Positions 57,143-64,000 of a stretch of DNA of 64,000 nucleotides are shown piece after piece. The position numbers were made by a program, and so were the translations under genes. The stretch lies in contig NZ_JADPJH010000014.1 of NCBI RefSeq assembly GCF_023073315.1, positions 339,781 through 403,780 on the forward strand, given 5' to 3'. Positions within the stretch are counted from its first letter, which is position 1. Every line of letters begins with the position of its first letter. Below the pieces are notes generated by a model. It saw only the letters and a list, made by a program, of their open reading frames with translations. It made no database searches and was not told the origin of the DNA. The DNA is from Bradyrhizobium sp. 1 (GTDB lineage: Bacteria > Pseudomonadota > Alphaproteobacteria > Rhizobiales > Xanthobacteraceae).

Positions 57143-58480
57143 ATGACGCGGTTCGTAGGGCCTCTGCTCGCTTCCGTGGCGTTGTGCGGCCTGCTTTCGC
57201 CGGCTGCTCATGCGGAGCTCGACGTCGCCAGATTGAAGCAAGCGATCGAGACCTCCTTTGAGAGCGAATATCCGAAGCTCGACGCGCTCTACAAGGACAT
57301 CCACGCCCATCCCGAGATTGCCTTCCAGGAGGAGAAGACCGCGGCGAAACTCGCCGCCGAGATGCGTGCGATTGGCTTCGAGGTCACCGAGCACGTCGGC
57401 AAGACCGGCCTTGTCGCCATCTACAGGAACGGCGACGGTCCCACCATCATGGTTCGCACCGAGCTCGATGCGCTGCCGATGGAGGAGAAGACCGGCCTGC
57501 CCTATGCCAGCCGCGACAAGCAGATCTGGCAGGGCCGCGAAACATTTGTTGCCCATAGCTGCGGCCATGACATCCACATGGCGAGCTGGGTCGGCACGGC
57601 GAAGACCCTGGTCGGCATCAAGGACCAGTGGCACGGGACGTTGATGTTCATCGCGCAGCCCGCCGAGGAAGAAGTCGCGGGCGCAAAGGCGATGATCGAC
57701 GACGGCCTGTTCACCCGCTTTCCGAAGCCCGATGCGGGTTTTGCCTTGCACGACGGCAATGGAGCCTACGGCTCCGTGACCTATCGGGTCGGGGCCGGAT
57801 CGTCGAATGTCGACAGTCTCTTCATCAAGTTCGTTGGCCGCGGCGGCCATGGCGCGATACCGCAGGCGACGATCGATCCCGTGATGATGGCATCCCGCTT
57901 CGTCGTCGACGTGCAGAGCGTGATCAGCCGCGAGAAGGACCCGACCGAATTCGGCCTTGTCACCATCGGCGCGATCCACGCCGGGACCGCCGGCAACATC
58001 ATTCCCGACGAGGCCAGGGTGATCGGCACGATCCGCAGCTTCAAGCCGCAGGTGCGCGCCAAGATGCTGGCCGGGATCGAGCGGACGGCCAAGGCGGTGG
58101 CAGCGATGGCGGATGCGCCGGCGCCCGAAATCCATCTCGACGAGGGGACCAAGGCGGTGATGAACGATGCCGCCGTCGTTGGCCAGGCCGAGCGGGTGCT
58201 GAAAGTGGCCTTTGGCGACAAGTTCAACATCAGCCCTGCAAACACGACCAGCGAGGACTATTCGGAATATGTCAACGCCGGCGTGCCTTCGATGTTCTTC
58301 AACATCGGCGTCTATGAACCCGAGCGCGTCGCCGCCGCCCGTAACGGCAGCGGCCCGCCGCTTCCCGGCAACCACTCGCCGCAGTTCGCCCCGGTGCCGA
58401 AACCGACCATCCGGACCGGCGTCACCGCGATGACGCTCGCCGTGCTGAGCGCCTTCGATCAGAGGGCGCGGGGACAGTAG
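57143..58480 (+). CDS. Exported M20 family amidohydrolase
   Basis: The 445-residue protein has a Sec signal (VGPLLASVALCGLLSPAAHA) and M20D peptidase motifs: HPEIAFQEEKTA, SCGHDIHMASWVGTA (metal ligands) and QPAEEEVAGAKAMIDDGL (catalytic glutamate pair), with the dimerisation domain at about 210–310. It probably removes acyl groups from amino acids or splits an amide in the periplasm, as hippurate/IAA-amino-acid hydrolases do. Confidence 0.92.
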   Translation: MTRFVGPLLASVALCGLLSPAAHAELDVARLKQAIETSFESEYPKLDALYKDIHAHPEIAFQEEKTAAKLAAEMRAIGFEVTEHVGKTGLVAIYRNGDGPTIMVRTELDALPMEEKTGLPYASRDKQIWQGRETFVAHSCGHDIHMASWVGTAKTLVGIKDQWHGTLMFIAQPAEEEVAGAKAMIDDGLFTRFPKPDAGFALHDGNGAYGSVTYRVGAGSSNVDSLFIKFVGRGGHGAIPQATIDPVMMASRFVVDVQSVISREKDPTEFGLVTIGAIHAGTAGNIIPDEARVIGTIRSFKPQVRAKMLAGIERTAKAVAAMADAPAPEIHLDEGTKAVMNDAAVVGQAERVLKVAFGDKFNISPANTTSEDYSEYVNAGVPSMFFNIGVYEPERVAAARNGSGPPLPGNHSPQFAPVPKPTIRTGVTAMTLAVLSAFDQRARGQ

Positions 58481-58663
58481 CCCGCGCGCATCAATGCCTG
58501 CGGCTTGCTGGCCTCCAGGCTCACCGCCACGCGGCCCGCCGGAATGACGCAATTGTGCTGAGGTGTCAGCGAAAAACAAAAAATTCTTCCCGCCTCTCCC
58601 AATGGCGGAGTTCCCAGTCGTCCCTATGTCTTTCCCAACGACTCAAAGAACGGACACCGGGCG

Positions 58664-59989
58664 ATGGCACAACGGCAACTCAAGCTTGGCGCGTTCATGC
58701 GCCCGATCAGCATCCACACCGGCGCCTGGCGCTATCCCGGGGCCTGGCCGGACGCCAATTTCAACTTCGGCCACATCAAGACGCTGATCCAGAAGCTCGA
58801 GGCCGGCAAGTTCGATGCCTTCTTCATGGCCGATCACCTCGCCGTGCTGAACATGCCGATCAACGCGCTCAAGCGCAGCCACACCGTGACCTCGTTCGAG
58901 CCGTTCACGCTGCTGTCGGCGCTCTCCGCGGTCACCGAGCGGATCGGCCTGATCGCGACCGGCTCGACCACCTTCGACGAGCCCTATCATGTCGCACGCC
59001 GCTTCGCCTCGCTCGACCATCTCAGCGGCGGGCGCGCGGGGTGGAACATCGTCACCACCTCGAACCCGGATGCGGCGCTGAATTTCGGCCTCGACGATCA
59101 CATGGAGCACGCCGAGCGCTACAAGCGCGCCCGCGAATTCTACGACGTCGTCACCGGCTTGTGGGATTCCTTCGCCGATGACGCCTTCGTGCGCGACGTC
59201 GAGAGCGGGCTGTTCGTCGATCCCTCGAAAATGCACACGCTCGACCACAACGGCAAATATCTGAAAGTGCGAGGGCCCCTCAACATCGCCCGCCCCGTGC
59301 AGGGCTGGCCGCTGATCGTGCAGGCCGGTGCCTCCGAGGACGGCAGGCAGCTCGCCGCCGAAACCGCGGAAGCCGTGTTCACAGGCGGCGGCAGCCTCGC
59401 CGACGGGCAAAAGCTCTATGCCGACATCAAGGGCCGCATGGAGAAGGTCGGCCGCGACCCTGAACACCTCAAGATCCTCCCCGGCGCCTTCGTCGTGGTC
59501 GGCGACAGCGTTGACGAGGCCAAGGAGAAGCGCGCGCTGCTCGACAGCCGCGTGCATTACGACAGCGCCATCGCCTCGCTCTCGGTCATCCTCGGCACCG
59601 ATGCCTCCGGCTTCGATCCGGATGGACCGCTGCCGGAGATTCCGGAAACCAACGCCAGCAAGAGCGGCCGCCAGCGCATGGTCGATCTCGCCGCCCGCGA
59701 CAAGCTCACCGTGCGCCAGCTCGCCCAGCGCGTCGGCGGCTATGGCGGGCTCGCCTTCATCGGCACCGCCAAAACCATCGCCGACCAGATGGAGGAATGG
59801 CTGGTCGGGCGCGGCTCCGACGGCTTCAACATCATGTTCCCGTTCGTGCCCGCCGGCCTTGACGATTTCGTCGACAAGGTGGTCCCGGAGCTCCAGCGCC
59901 GCAGGATTTTCCGGAAAGAGTATGAAGGGCCCACGTTGAGGGAGAATCTGGGCCTGCCGCGGCCGAAAAACCGGTTCTTCGAGGCGTAA
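58664..59989 (+). CDS. LLM class flavin-dependent monooxygenase (NtaA/SnaA/DszA-like)
   Basis: The 441-residue bacterial-luciferase-fold enzyme shows KLGAFMRPISIHTGAWR, FFMADHLAVLN, GSTTFDEPYHVARRFASLDH and GRAGWNIVTTSNPDAALNF, hallmarks of the NtaA/SnaA/DszA group. It uses FMNH2 supplied by a separate reductase, not in this window, to oxidise an organic substrate, often a chelator or organosulfur compound. A clear terminator follows. It appears to be a single-gene unit. Confidence 0.92.
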   Translation: MAQRQLKLGAFMRPISIHTGAWRYPGAWPDANFNFGHIKTLIQKLEAGKFDAFFMADHLAVLNMPINALKRSHTVTSFEPFTLLSALSAVTERIGLIATGSTTFDEPYHVARRFASLDHLSGGRAGWNIVTTSNPDAALNFGLDDHMEHAERYKRAREFYDVVTGLWDSFADDAFVRDVESGLFVDPSKMHTLDHNGKYLKVRGPLNIARPVQGWPLIVQAGASEDGRQLAAETAEAVFTGGGSLADGQKLYADIKGRMEKVGRDPEHLKILPGAFVVVGDSVDEAKEKRALLDSRVHYDSAIASLSVILGTDASGFDPDGPLPEIPETNASKSGRQRMVDLAARDKLTVRQLAQRVGGYGGLAFIGTAKTIADQMEEWLVGRGSDGFNIMFPFVPAGLDDFVDKVVPELQRRRIFRKEYEGPTLRENLGLPRPKNRFFEA

Positions 59990-60013
59990 TCGGGCCGATT
60001 TGAGTGGTTTTCC

Positions 60014-60048
60014 AGCCAAAAAACGTTGACTTCCAACGTTTTCTGGCT
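60014..60048 (+). terminator. Terminator after the luciferase-like monooxygenase gene
   Basis: AGCCAAAAAACGTTG and CAACGTTTTCTGGCT pair with one mismatch around ACTTC, 24 bases past the stop, followed by AGTTTGCC. The stem is AT-rich but long. Confidence 0.7.
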
Positions 60049-60113
60049 AGTTTGCCGGCCAACGCGGGCCGTTTAGCCGGCTCCAGATTCCCCCTTTTCC
60101 TGAGGTTCTGAAC

Positions 60114-60281
60114 ATGGCCAAAGCGGTCACCATCAAGGTCAAGCTCGTGTCCTCGGCCGAGACCGGCTTCTACTACGTCGCCAAGAAGAATTCGCGCACC
60201 ATGACCGACAAGCTGGTCAAGAAGAAGTACGACCCGGTCGCGCGCAAGCACGTCGAATTCCGCGAAGCCAAGATCAAGTAA
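60114..60281 (+). CDS. rpmG: 50S ribosomal protein L33
   Basis: The 55-residue protein is [20 protein letters not shown] followed by [20 protein letters not shown] and a basic tail, the L33 sequence of the cysteine-free (zinc-independent) type, here lacking the CxxC ribbon seen in other bacteria. The ATG follows TGAGG with suitable spacing and a textbook terminator follows, so it forms its own unit. Confidence 0.97.
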   Translation: MAKAVTIKVKLVSSAETGFYYVAKKNSRTMTDKLVKKKYDPVARKHVEFREAKIK

Positions 60282-60305
60282 GATCGCGGGACGTTACGGA
60301 CTTTG

Positions 60306-60336
60306 ACGGGGCCCTTTCGGGCCCCGTTTTGTTTTG
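60306..60336 (+). terminator. Rho-independent terminator of rpmG
   Basis: ACGGGGCCC and GGGCCCCGT form a perfect nine-base stem with a TTTC loop, followed by TTTTGTTTT, 24 bases after the rpmG stop. Confidence 0.95.
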
Positions 60337-60338
60337 AC

Positions 60339-60485
60339 CTCTCGTGTCCCGGGCGCGCTGCAACGCGCGAGCGTTGCTGCGCAGAACCGGGACCCAGAAG
60401 GCCACCCAGAACAATACAGAGACGTGCGCCCCGGCTCTGCAGCATACCGTCGAAGTGACGCTGCGCTGCGTCCGGGGCACGAGAG
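60339..60485. repeat. MITE-like repeat, copy A
   Basis: A 147-base unit bounded by near-perfect inverted ends (CTCTCGTGTCCCGG and CCGGGGCACGAGAG) with internal GCTGCGCAGAACCGGGACCC and GCCCCGGCTCTGCAGC. A 200-base copy in the same orientation lies at 61213–61412, so the two flank a gene as direct repeats. It encodes nothing. No IS transposase is present here. Confidence 0.85.
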
Positions 60486-60632
60486 CCGAACGTATGCTCC
60501 CGGTTGTCATGTCCGTCGCCATGTCGACGGCGAGTCATCTATTTCCTCAACCTTCAGTTGCCCAATTCGGAATGGATGTTACCGTGCACTTGTCGGGACG
60601 GCATCCCGTCCCGGTTTTGGAAGGACATGGTC

Positions 60633-61184
60633 ATGAGATTATCATCAAGCCTTGTCGTGCCTTCAGCCGTCGCTGCCTTGTCAACCGTCTTGCTCGTCGC
60701 CCCGGCAGCATCGCAAATTCCGACAGGCTCCGCGGCCACCCTCCCCGCCGTCACGGTCGATGCGCCGAAGCAGATGGCAAGGCCGCACCTGTCGGAGCGG
60801 GGAGCAAGCACAACGGCGCCGCGTCGGACTACGTCAACAGCTCGAACGTCAGCCACGCGGACGCCGTCGTATGCGCCGGGTTCTGTGATGGGGAGGATTG
60901 CCAGCCTCGAGGCACGCGCCAGCAGCTGCAACGGTGGCTGTGCATCAAGTTTTGCACACGGCAAGGAGCCCTGGATTGGCTGTAGCGAGTCGGGCGGCAA
61001 CATAAATTATGGACCTTTCTCGCCAACGTGCCGGGACACCATCACCCATACGTCCTACGAGAATTGCGTCGAGACGAAGGTGTTCCTGGGCGAGTTTCGA
61101 AACAGAGCCCACTGGTTTTGCAGCAGCCTGCAGGCCGGCAACAGGTTCAAGGTCGCCGATCTCAAGCGGCCGGCCCGTCGCTAG
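60633..61184 (+). CDS. Secreted cysteine-containing protein (paralogue family, distant member)
   Basis: The 183-residue product has a Sec signal (LSSSLVVPSAVAALSTVLLV, cleavage after AASQ), a long Thr/Ser/Pro/Arg-rich linker to about residue 90, and a C-terminal cysteine domain with CNGGC, IGCSES, PTCRDT, ENCVET and HWFCSSL. The end SYENC…RNRAHWFCSSL lines up with the two short family members (20849, 62796). The second ATG is used because AAGGA lies seven bases before it. It is flanked by two copies of a MITE-like repeat, so it may be a movable passenger. Confidence 0.7.
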   Translation: MRLSSSLVVPSAVAALSTVLLVAPAASQIPTGSAATLPAVTVDAPKQMARPHLSERGASTTAPRRTTSTARTSATRTPSYAPGSVMGRIASLEARASSCNGGCASSFAHGKEPWIGCSESGGNINYGPFSPTCRDTITHTSYENCVETKVFLGEFRNRAHWFCSSLQAGNRFKVADLKRPARR

Positions 61185-61212
61185 TCCTCCTCTCCGCAGG
61201 CCTTCTGTTGCG

Positions 61213-61412
61213 GTCGTGTCCCGGACGCGCCGCAGCGCTACCAGCGCGTTCACGCGCGTCTTCGACACGCTATGGCGCTGCTGCGCAGAGCCGGGACCCA
61301 AAAAGCAACACGGCACACTTCAGACACATGGGCCCCGGCTCTGCAGCGCACCGTCGCCGGACGATGCTTCGCATCGCCGGGGTGACGCTGCGCTGCGTCC
61401 GGGGCACGAGAG
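61213..61412. repeat. MITE-like repeat, copy B
   Basis: A 200-base unit with the same ends (TCGTGTCCCGG…CCGGGGCACGAGAG) and core (GCTGCGCAGAGCCGGGACCC, GCCCCGGCTCTGCAGC) as copy A, same orientation, with about 50 extra bases (including CGATGCTTCGCATCG). The remaining bases to the acyltransferase gene show nothing else. Confidence 0.85.
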
Positions 61413-61507
61413 TTGAACCGCCAAAGCAAGTGTGACCCACCTCGCAGAGCCCGGTGACCGGCTTCAATATCTCCAGCGGGATCGTTGCATGAAGTTGGTC
61501 CATTCCC

Positions 61508-62767
61508 GTGAAGAGCCATTTGCCGTTGCTGGATCCGCTGCGCTTCGCCGCCGCCCTCGGCGTCGCCATTTTCCACCAGATGTTCTGGTCCTGGGCCTGG
61601 GTTTCGATTGGCGTCCCCGGTTTCGAGCACTATGTCGCCGCCGATGTCCTCTACCCCTCCGCCGCCCCCTTCACATGGTTCGGCTGGGTCGGCGTCGAAA
61701 TATTCTTTGTCATCTCAGGCTTCGTCATCGCGAATTCCGCGAGCACGTCTTCGCCGGGCGAGTTTCTTCTTGGTCGCGCACTCAGGATTTATCCCGCGGT
61801 CTGGGTCTGCGCCACCGCGACCTTCCTCGTTCTGCTTCTCTTCGGGAGCGGACCAGCATCCGAATTCATCCTGCCCTACATCCACGCCATGCTGATGGTT
61901 CCCAAGGGCGTCACCGGCCAATGGCTCGACGAGGTCTATTGGACGCTGGCCGCCGAGACGGCGTTTTACGGTCTCGTGTTTTGCGCGATGCTCACGAAGA
62001 GGATCACGCTGCGACACCTCGCCTGGGGCCTCACCATCTACAGCGCACTGTTCAACGCCGTCGCGCTGCTGGTAGCGTCCTGCACGACGCCATCCGACCT
62101 GCCCTATCTCGTCATTCTGATGTTTCGGGTGCCGTGCGCAGCGTTCCTGTTGAGCCATGGCTGCTTCTTTGCACTCGGAATCTGGCTGTTCATTTCCGCG
62201 AACAGACAATTGACGGCGCTCGAACAAGTCGCAATTGCCGTCACCTGTCTTTCGGGCGCAGCAGAAATCTACGTCTTCGCCTCCTTCTTTTTGACGTCGA
62301 TACCCGCCATCGCGGATCAATCAGCCCTTGTGCCGGTCATGGTGTGGGCGGCTGCGGTGCTCCTCATTGCCCGTGCCGCCAACCGGAGCAGGCGCTCCGC
62401 GGCCATCGCTTCGCCTGAAGCACCGGCTTATTTGAGAACGCTCGGGCTGATCACCTATCCGCTCTATCTCACCCACAACGTCATTGGCACCGCGATGATC
62501 CGTGCCCTGGTCGTTTCAGGCCTGGATGCCACCTCGGCCGTATGGATCGCGCTCGGCATGCTGGTGCTGATTGGCTGGTTTATCTGCGCGAAGATCGAGC
62601 CGGCCGTCAGGCACGCGCTGATGCAAACTCTCTCATATTTCGGAAAGCTTCCGAAGAGGCAGCCGGCATTGCGCCATCAGGCTTCGGCCCGCGGGTTGCG
62701 CCTTCCGCTGCCCGTGTCGGTCAAGGTGAACGTCGCGGCGCCCTTGAGCGCGATGAGATCGGAATGA
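61508..62767 (+). CDS. Membrane acyltransferase (acyltransferase 3 family)
   Basis: The 419-residue protein has about ten transmembrane segments and the acyltransferase 3 signature: DPLRFAAALGVAIFHQMFW (catalytic His) and FGWVGVEIFFVISGFVIANS. The family O-acetylates surface polysaccharides or Nod-factor-like sugars. A GTG start is used, as the nearby ATG is out of frame. The neighbour genes give no clue to the glycan. Confidence 0.9.
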   Translation: MKSHLPLLDPLRFAAALGVAIFHQMFWSWAWVSIGVPGFEHYVAADVLYPSAAPFTWFGWVGVEIFFVISGFVIANSASTSSPGEFLLGRALRIYPAVWVCATATFLVLLLFGSGPASEFILPYIHAMLMVPKGVTGQWLDEVYWTLAAETAFYGLVFCAMLTKRITLRHLAWGLTIYSALFNAVALLVASCTTPSDLPYLVILMFRVPCAAFLLSHGCFFALGIWLFISANRQLTALEQVAIAVTCLSGAAEIYVFASFFLTSIPAIADQSALVPVMVWAAAVLLIARAANRSRRSAAIASPEAPAYLRTLGLITYPLYLTHNVIGTAMIRALVVSGLDATSAVWIALGMLVLIGWFICAKIEPAVRHALMQTLSYFGKLPKRQPALRHQASARGLRLPLPVSVKVNVAAPLSAMRSE

Positions 62768-62795
62768 ACCGCCCCCGCGCCTTGGCGTCTGTTCG

Positions 62796-63068
62796 CTAAT
62801 GCAGTCCCAGCCCGCTGCAATACCACGCCATGTCTTCATGTCTCCAGCCGCGCTTGACGCCTGATTCCTTGCATTCGTTGTAGCTCTTGAAGTTTGCGCC
62901 GTTTCGGCAGCCTGCCGGATAGGTCCCGAAGCCTCCACCCGACGTGGAACATGCGACCGAGCTGACCTTCGTTTCGGAGGTCGAAGCGGAAGCGCCTTTA
63001 GGGGCCGCGCTGGCTGCGCTGATCGACAGAATGGTCAAAACCGCAAGAAGAAAAACCGAAGCTCTCAT
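62796..63068 (-). CDS. Small secreted four-cysteine protein (paralogue family, member 2)
   Basis: The 90-residue product has a Sec signal (MRASVFLLAVLTILSISAAS) and a mature domain with cysteines in VACSTS, AGCRNG, NECKES and WYCSGL. It is closest to the protein at 20849: NFKSYNEC…RGWRHEDMAWYC against NFKTFYEC…RGWTGVESSNYC. A strong GGGGAG site precedes the ATG. Function unknown. Confidence 0.78.
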   Translation of the reverse strand: MRASVFLLAVLTILSISAASAAPKGASASTSETKVSSVACSTSGGGFGTYPAGCRNGANFKSYNECKESGVKRGWRHEDMAWYCSGLGLH

Positions 63069-63100
63069 CGTGTTCTCCCCAATGGTGGATAGCTTTAATG

Positions 63101-63281
63101 CTACCTCAGGATGCACGATAGCAAGAGCGACAACCATTGCCAATGTATCATTCCCGGCCGGCGCGATATCAGCGTCATCCAAACCATGGTGTAGGAGCCG
63201 AGCGCGTCGTAGATCGCCCCTCCCTCGTCAGCGCCGAGGAAGCCGCCGATCTGGCGGCTCATGAAGGCCAGACCCTGGAGT
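63101..63281 (-). pseudogene. C-terminal remnant of an MFS transporter
   Basis: The reverse-strand frame reads LQGLAFMSRQIGGFLGA then EGGAIYDALGSYTMVWM, which matches the last two helices of oxalate/formate-type MFS carriers (usual GLAFLSHQIGSFLG…YD…GSY). It has no start, is preceded by unrelated repeat sequence and ends with TAG. The rest of the transporter is missing. The 63282–63365 part carries a repeat-like frame (DFRLWLKTDIEPSGFNVIF) familiar from other rhizobial intergenic repeats. Confidence 0.6.
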
Positions 63282-63365
63282 TGTCGCGTCCGCTATGCGC
63301 GCAGAAGATGACGTTGAAGCCGGACGGTTCGATGTCAGTCTTGAGCCACAGGCGGAAGTCGGCTG

Positions 63366-64000
63366 TCAGTCTATCACCTCGTCCGCGCGCACCAGTAAGG
63401 ACGGCGGTATTTCGATGCTGAGCGCTTTCGCGGTCTTCAGGTTGATGACCGTCTTGAACTGCGTCGGCTGCTCGATCGGAACGTCGGCCGGATTAGCGCC
63501 CTTCAATATCTTGTCGACGAAAACAGTAGCGCGGCGAAAAATTGCGGTGAAATCCACCCCGTAACCCACCATCGCGGTCCCTCGGGAAGCGACAATGGGT
63601 GCGGCAACCGACGGCACGCGGCACTTCTCGACAATCGCGGCGACGATGGACGAGTTGGTGACAAACGCATTGGCGTCCGTGATCACGAGGCCGTCCATAG
63701 GGGTCGAGCCGACGACTGACAGCGCGCTTTCGAGGTCTCCGGGAATGCCGATTTCGATCGGTCGCAGTTCGATCTTCAACACCTGCGCGGCGGTCGTCAT
63801 AGCGCTCATTGTACTGTCATTCAGCGGGTTTCCTCGCTGCATGAGCACCCCTGCGCGGGTCATGGAGGGAGCCACGCTCGCGAGAATCTCTAACCGCTTG
63901 GCGGCTAGTTCTGTCAGGAAAAAGGTTTGTCCCGTGATGTTGCCGCCGGGATGGGCCATGCTGGCTGCAAGGCCTATGGCCACCAGATCGGGGCCCACGA
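63366..64000 (-). CDS. ABC transporter substrate-binding protein, PF04392-type (partial, N-terminus outside window)
   Basis: The visible 211 residues are the C-terminal two thirds of a periplasmic-binding protein of the ABC_sub_bind group: VAIGLAASMAHPGGNITGQT, ELAAKRLEILASVAPSM, MDGLVITDANAFVTNSS, ASRGTAMVGYGVDF and KTAKALSIEIPPSLLVRADEVI are the familiar pattern. These proteins are abundant in Bradyrhizobium and their ligands are mostly unknown. The start and signal peptide lie past the right edge; the first in-window GTG is not the true start. Confidence 0.9.
   Translation of the reverse strand, partial: VGPDLVAIGLAASMAHPGGNITGQTFFLTELAAKRLEILASVAPSMTRAGVLMQRGNPLNDSTMSAMTTAAQVLKIELRPIEIGIPGDLESALSVVGSTPMDGLVITDANAFVTNSSIVAAIVEKCRVPSVAAPIVASRGTAMVGYGVDFTAIFRRATVFVDKILKGANPADVPIEQPTQFKTVINLKTAKALSIEIPPSLLVRADEVID

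Overview
The window looks like a stretch of ordinary chromosome from a Bradyrhizobium-type alphaproteobacterium (inference). The base composition is GC-rich. The gene order rpoZ–rsh–pdxJ–acpS–lepB–rnc–era–recO is the classical alphaproteobacterial one, the porin is of the rhizobial Omp2-like type, and the intergenic repeats resemble those recalled from Bradyrhizobium. There is no phage, IS element, integrase, conjugation module or CRISPR array. What is unusual is local: gene remnants, non-catalytic paralogues, tiny proteins and short repeats.

Layout. 1–5.7 kb: a reverse-strand cluster of an intact formylglycine-generating enzyme, a 60-residue remnant that looks like a sulfatase N-terminus, a membrane adenylate/guanylate cyclase and a Tat-exported ABC substrate-binding protein cut by the window edge; a divergent AraC regulator and a small exported protein follow. 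5.7–14 kb: the rpoZ-to-recO housekeeping cluster (stringent response, pyridoxine, lipid carrier, signal peptidase, RNA processing, recombinational repair). 14–21 kb: NYN nuclease-like gene and family 5 uracil-DNA glycosylase on the forward strand; dapA–mscL–smpB–peroxiredoxin on the reverse strand; then a lytic transglycosylase with a lysine/alanine-rich linker and a small secreted cysteine protein. 21–26 kb: a major porin, tRNA-Ser(GCU), a small Sel1 protein, a 32-residue lysine-rich protein and long gene-poor repeat-bearing stretches. 26–30 kb: gatC–(small gene)–gatA–(small gene)–gatB, mostly joined by 4-base overlaps. 30–34 kb: two nitronate-monooxygenase-like flavoenzymes divergent from a LysR gene, then an exported cyclase-family hydrolase. 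34–41 kb: ruvX, an auxin-efflux-type carrier, two CPBP membrane proteases, a VanX-like dipeptidase, then pyrB with a dihydroorotase homologue lacking its metal ligands, and plsY. 41–46 kb: patatin, amidase, DoxX, dprA.

46–49.5 kb is a redox/electrophile-type neighbourhood: two HxlR regulators, each divergent from an oxidoreductase (FMN azoreductase; short-chain dehydrogenase), and a flavodoxin-like protein. The second pair shares a perfect 16-base inverted repeat, a probable operator. 49.6–57 kb: topA, RNase R, a DUF983 protein and a NUDIX hydrolase, with a stray copy of the NUDIX C-terminus further on. 57–60.3 kb: exported M20 amidohydrolase, luciferase-like monooxygenase, rpmG. 60.3–64 kb: two same-orientation MITE-like repeats flank a gene for a secreted cysteine protein; an acyltransferase, a third member of the same small secreted family, a decayed MFS transporter fragment and an edge-truncated ABC substrate-binding protein follow.

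The most interesting items are the FGE without its sulfatase, the PyrC-like pseudo-enzyme, the dispersed family of small secreted four-cysteine proteins, the two small genes built into the gat operon, and the HxlR operator. No complete novel multi-gene system could be supported. All functional names rest on motif recognition by eye; no database search was run.
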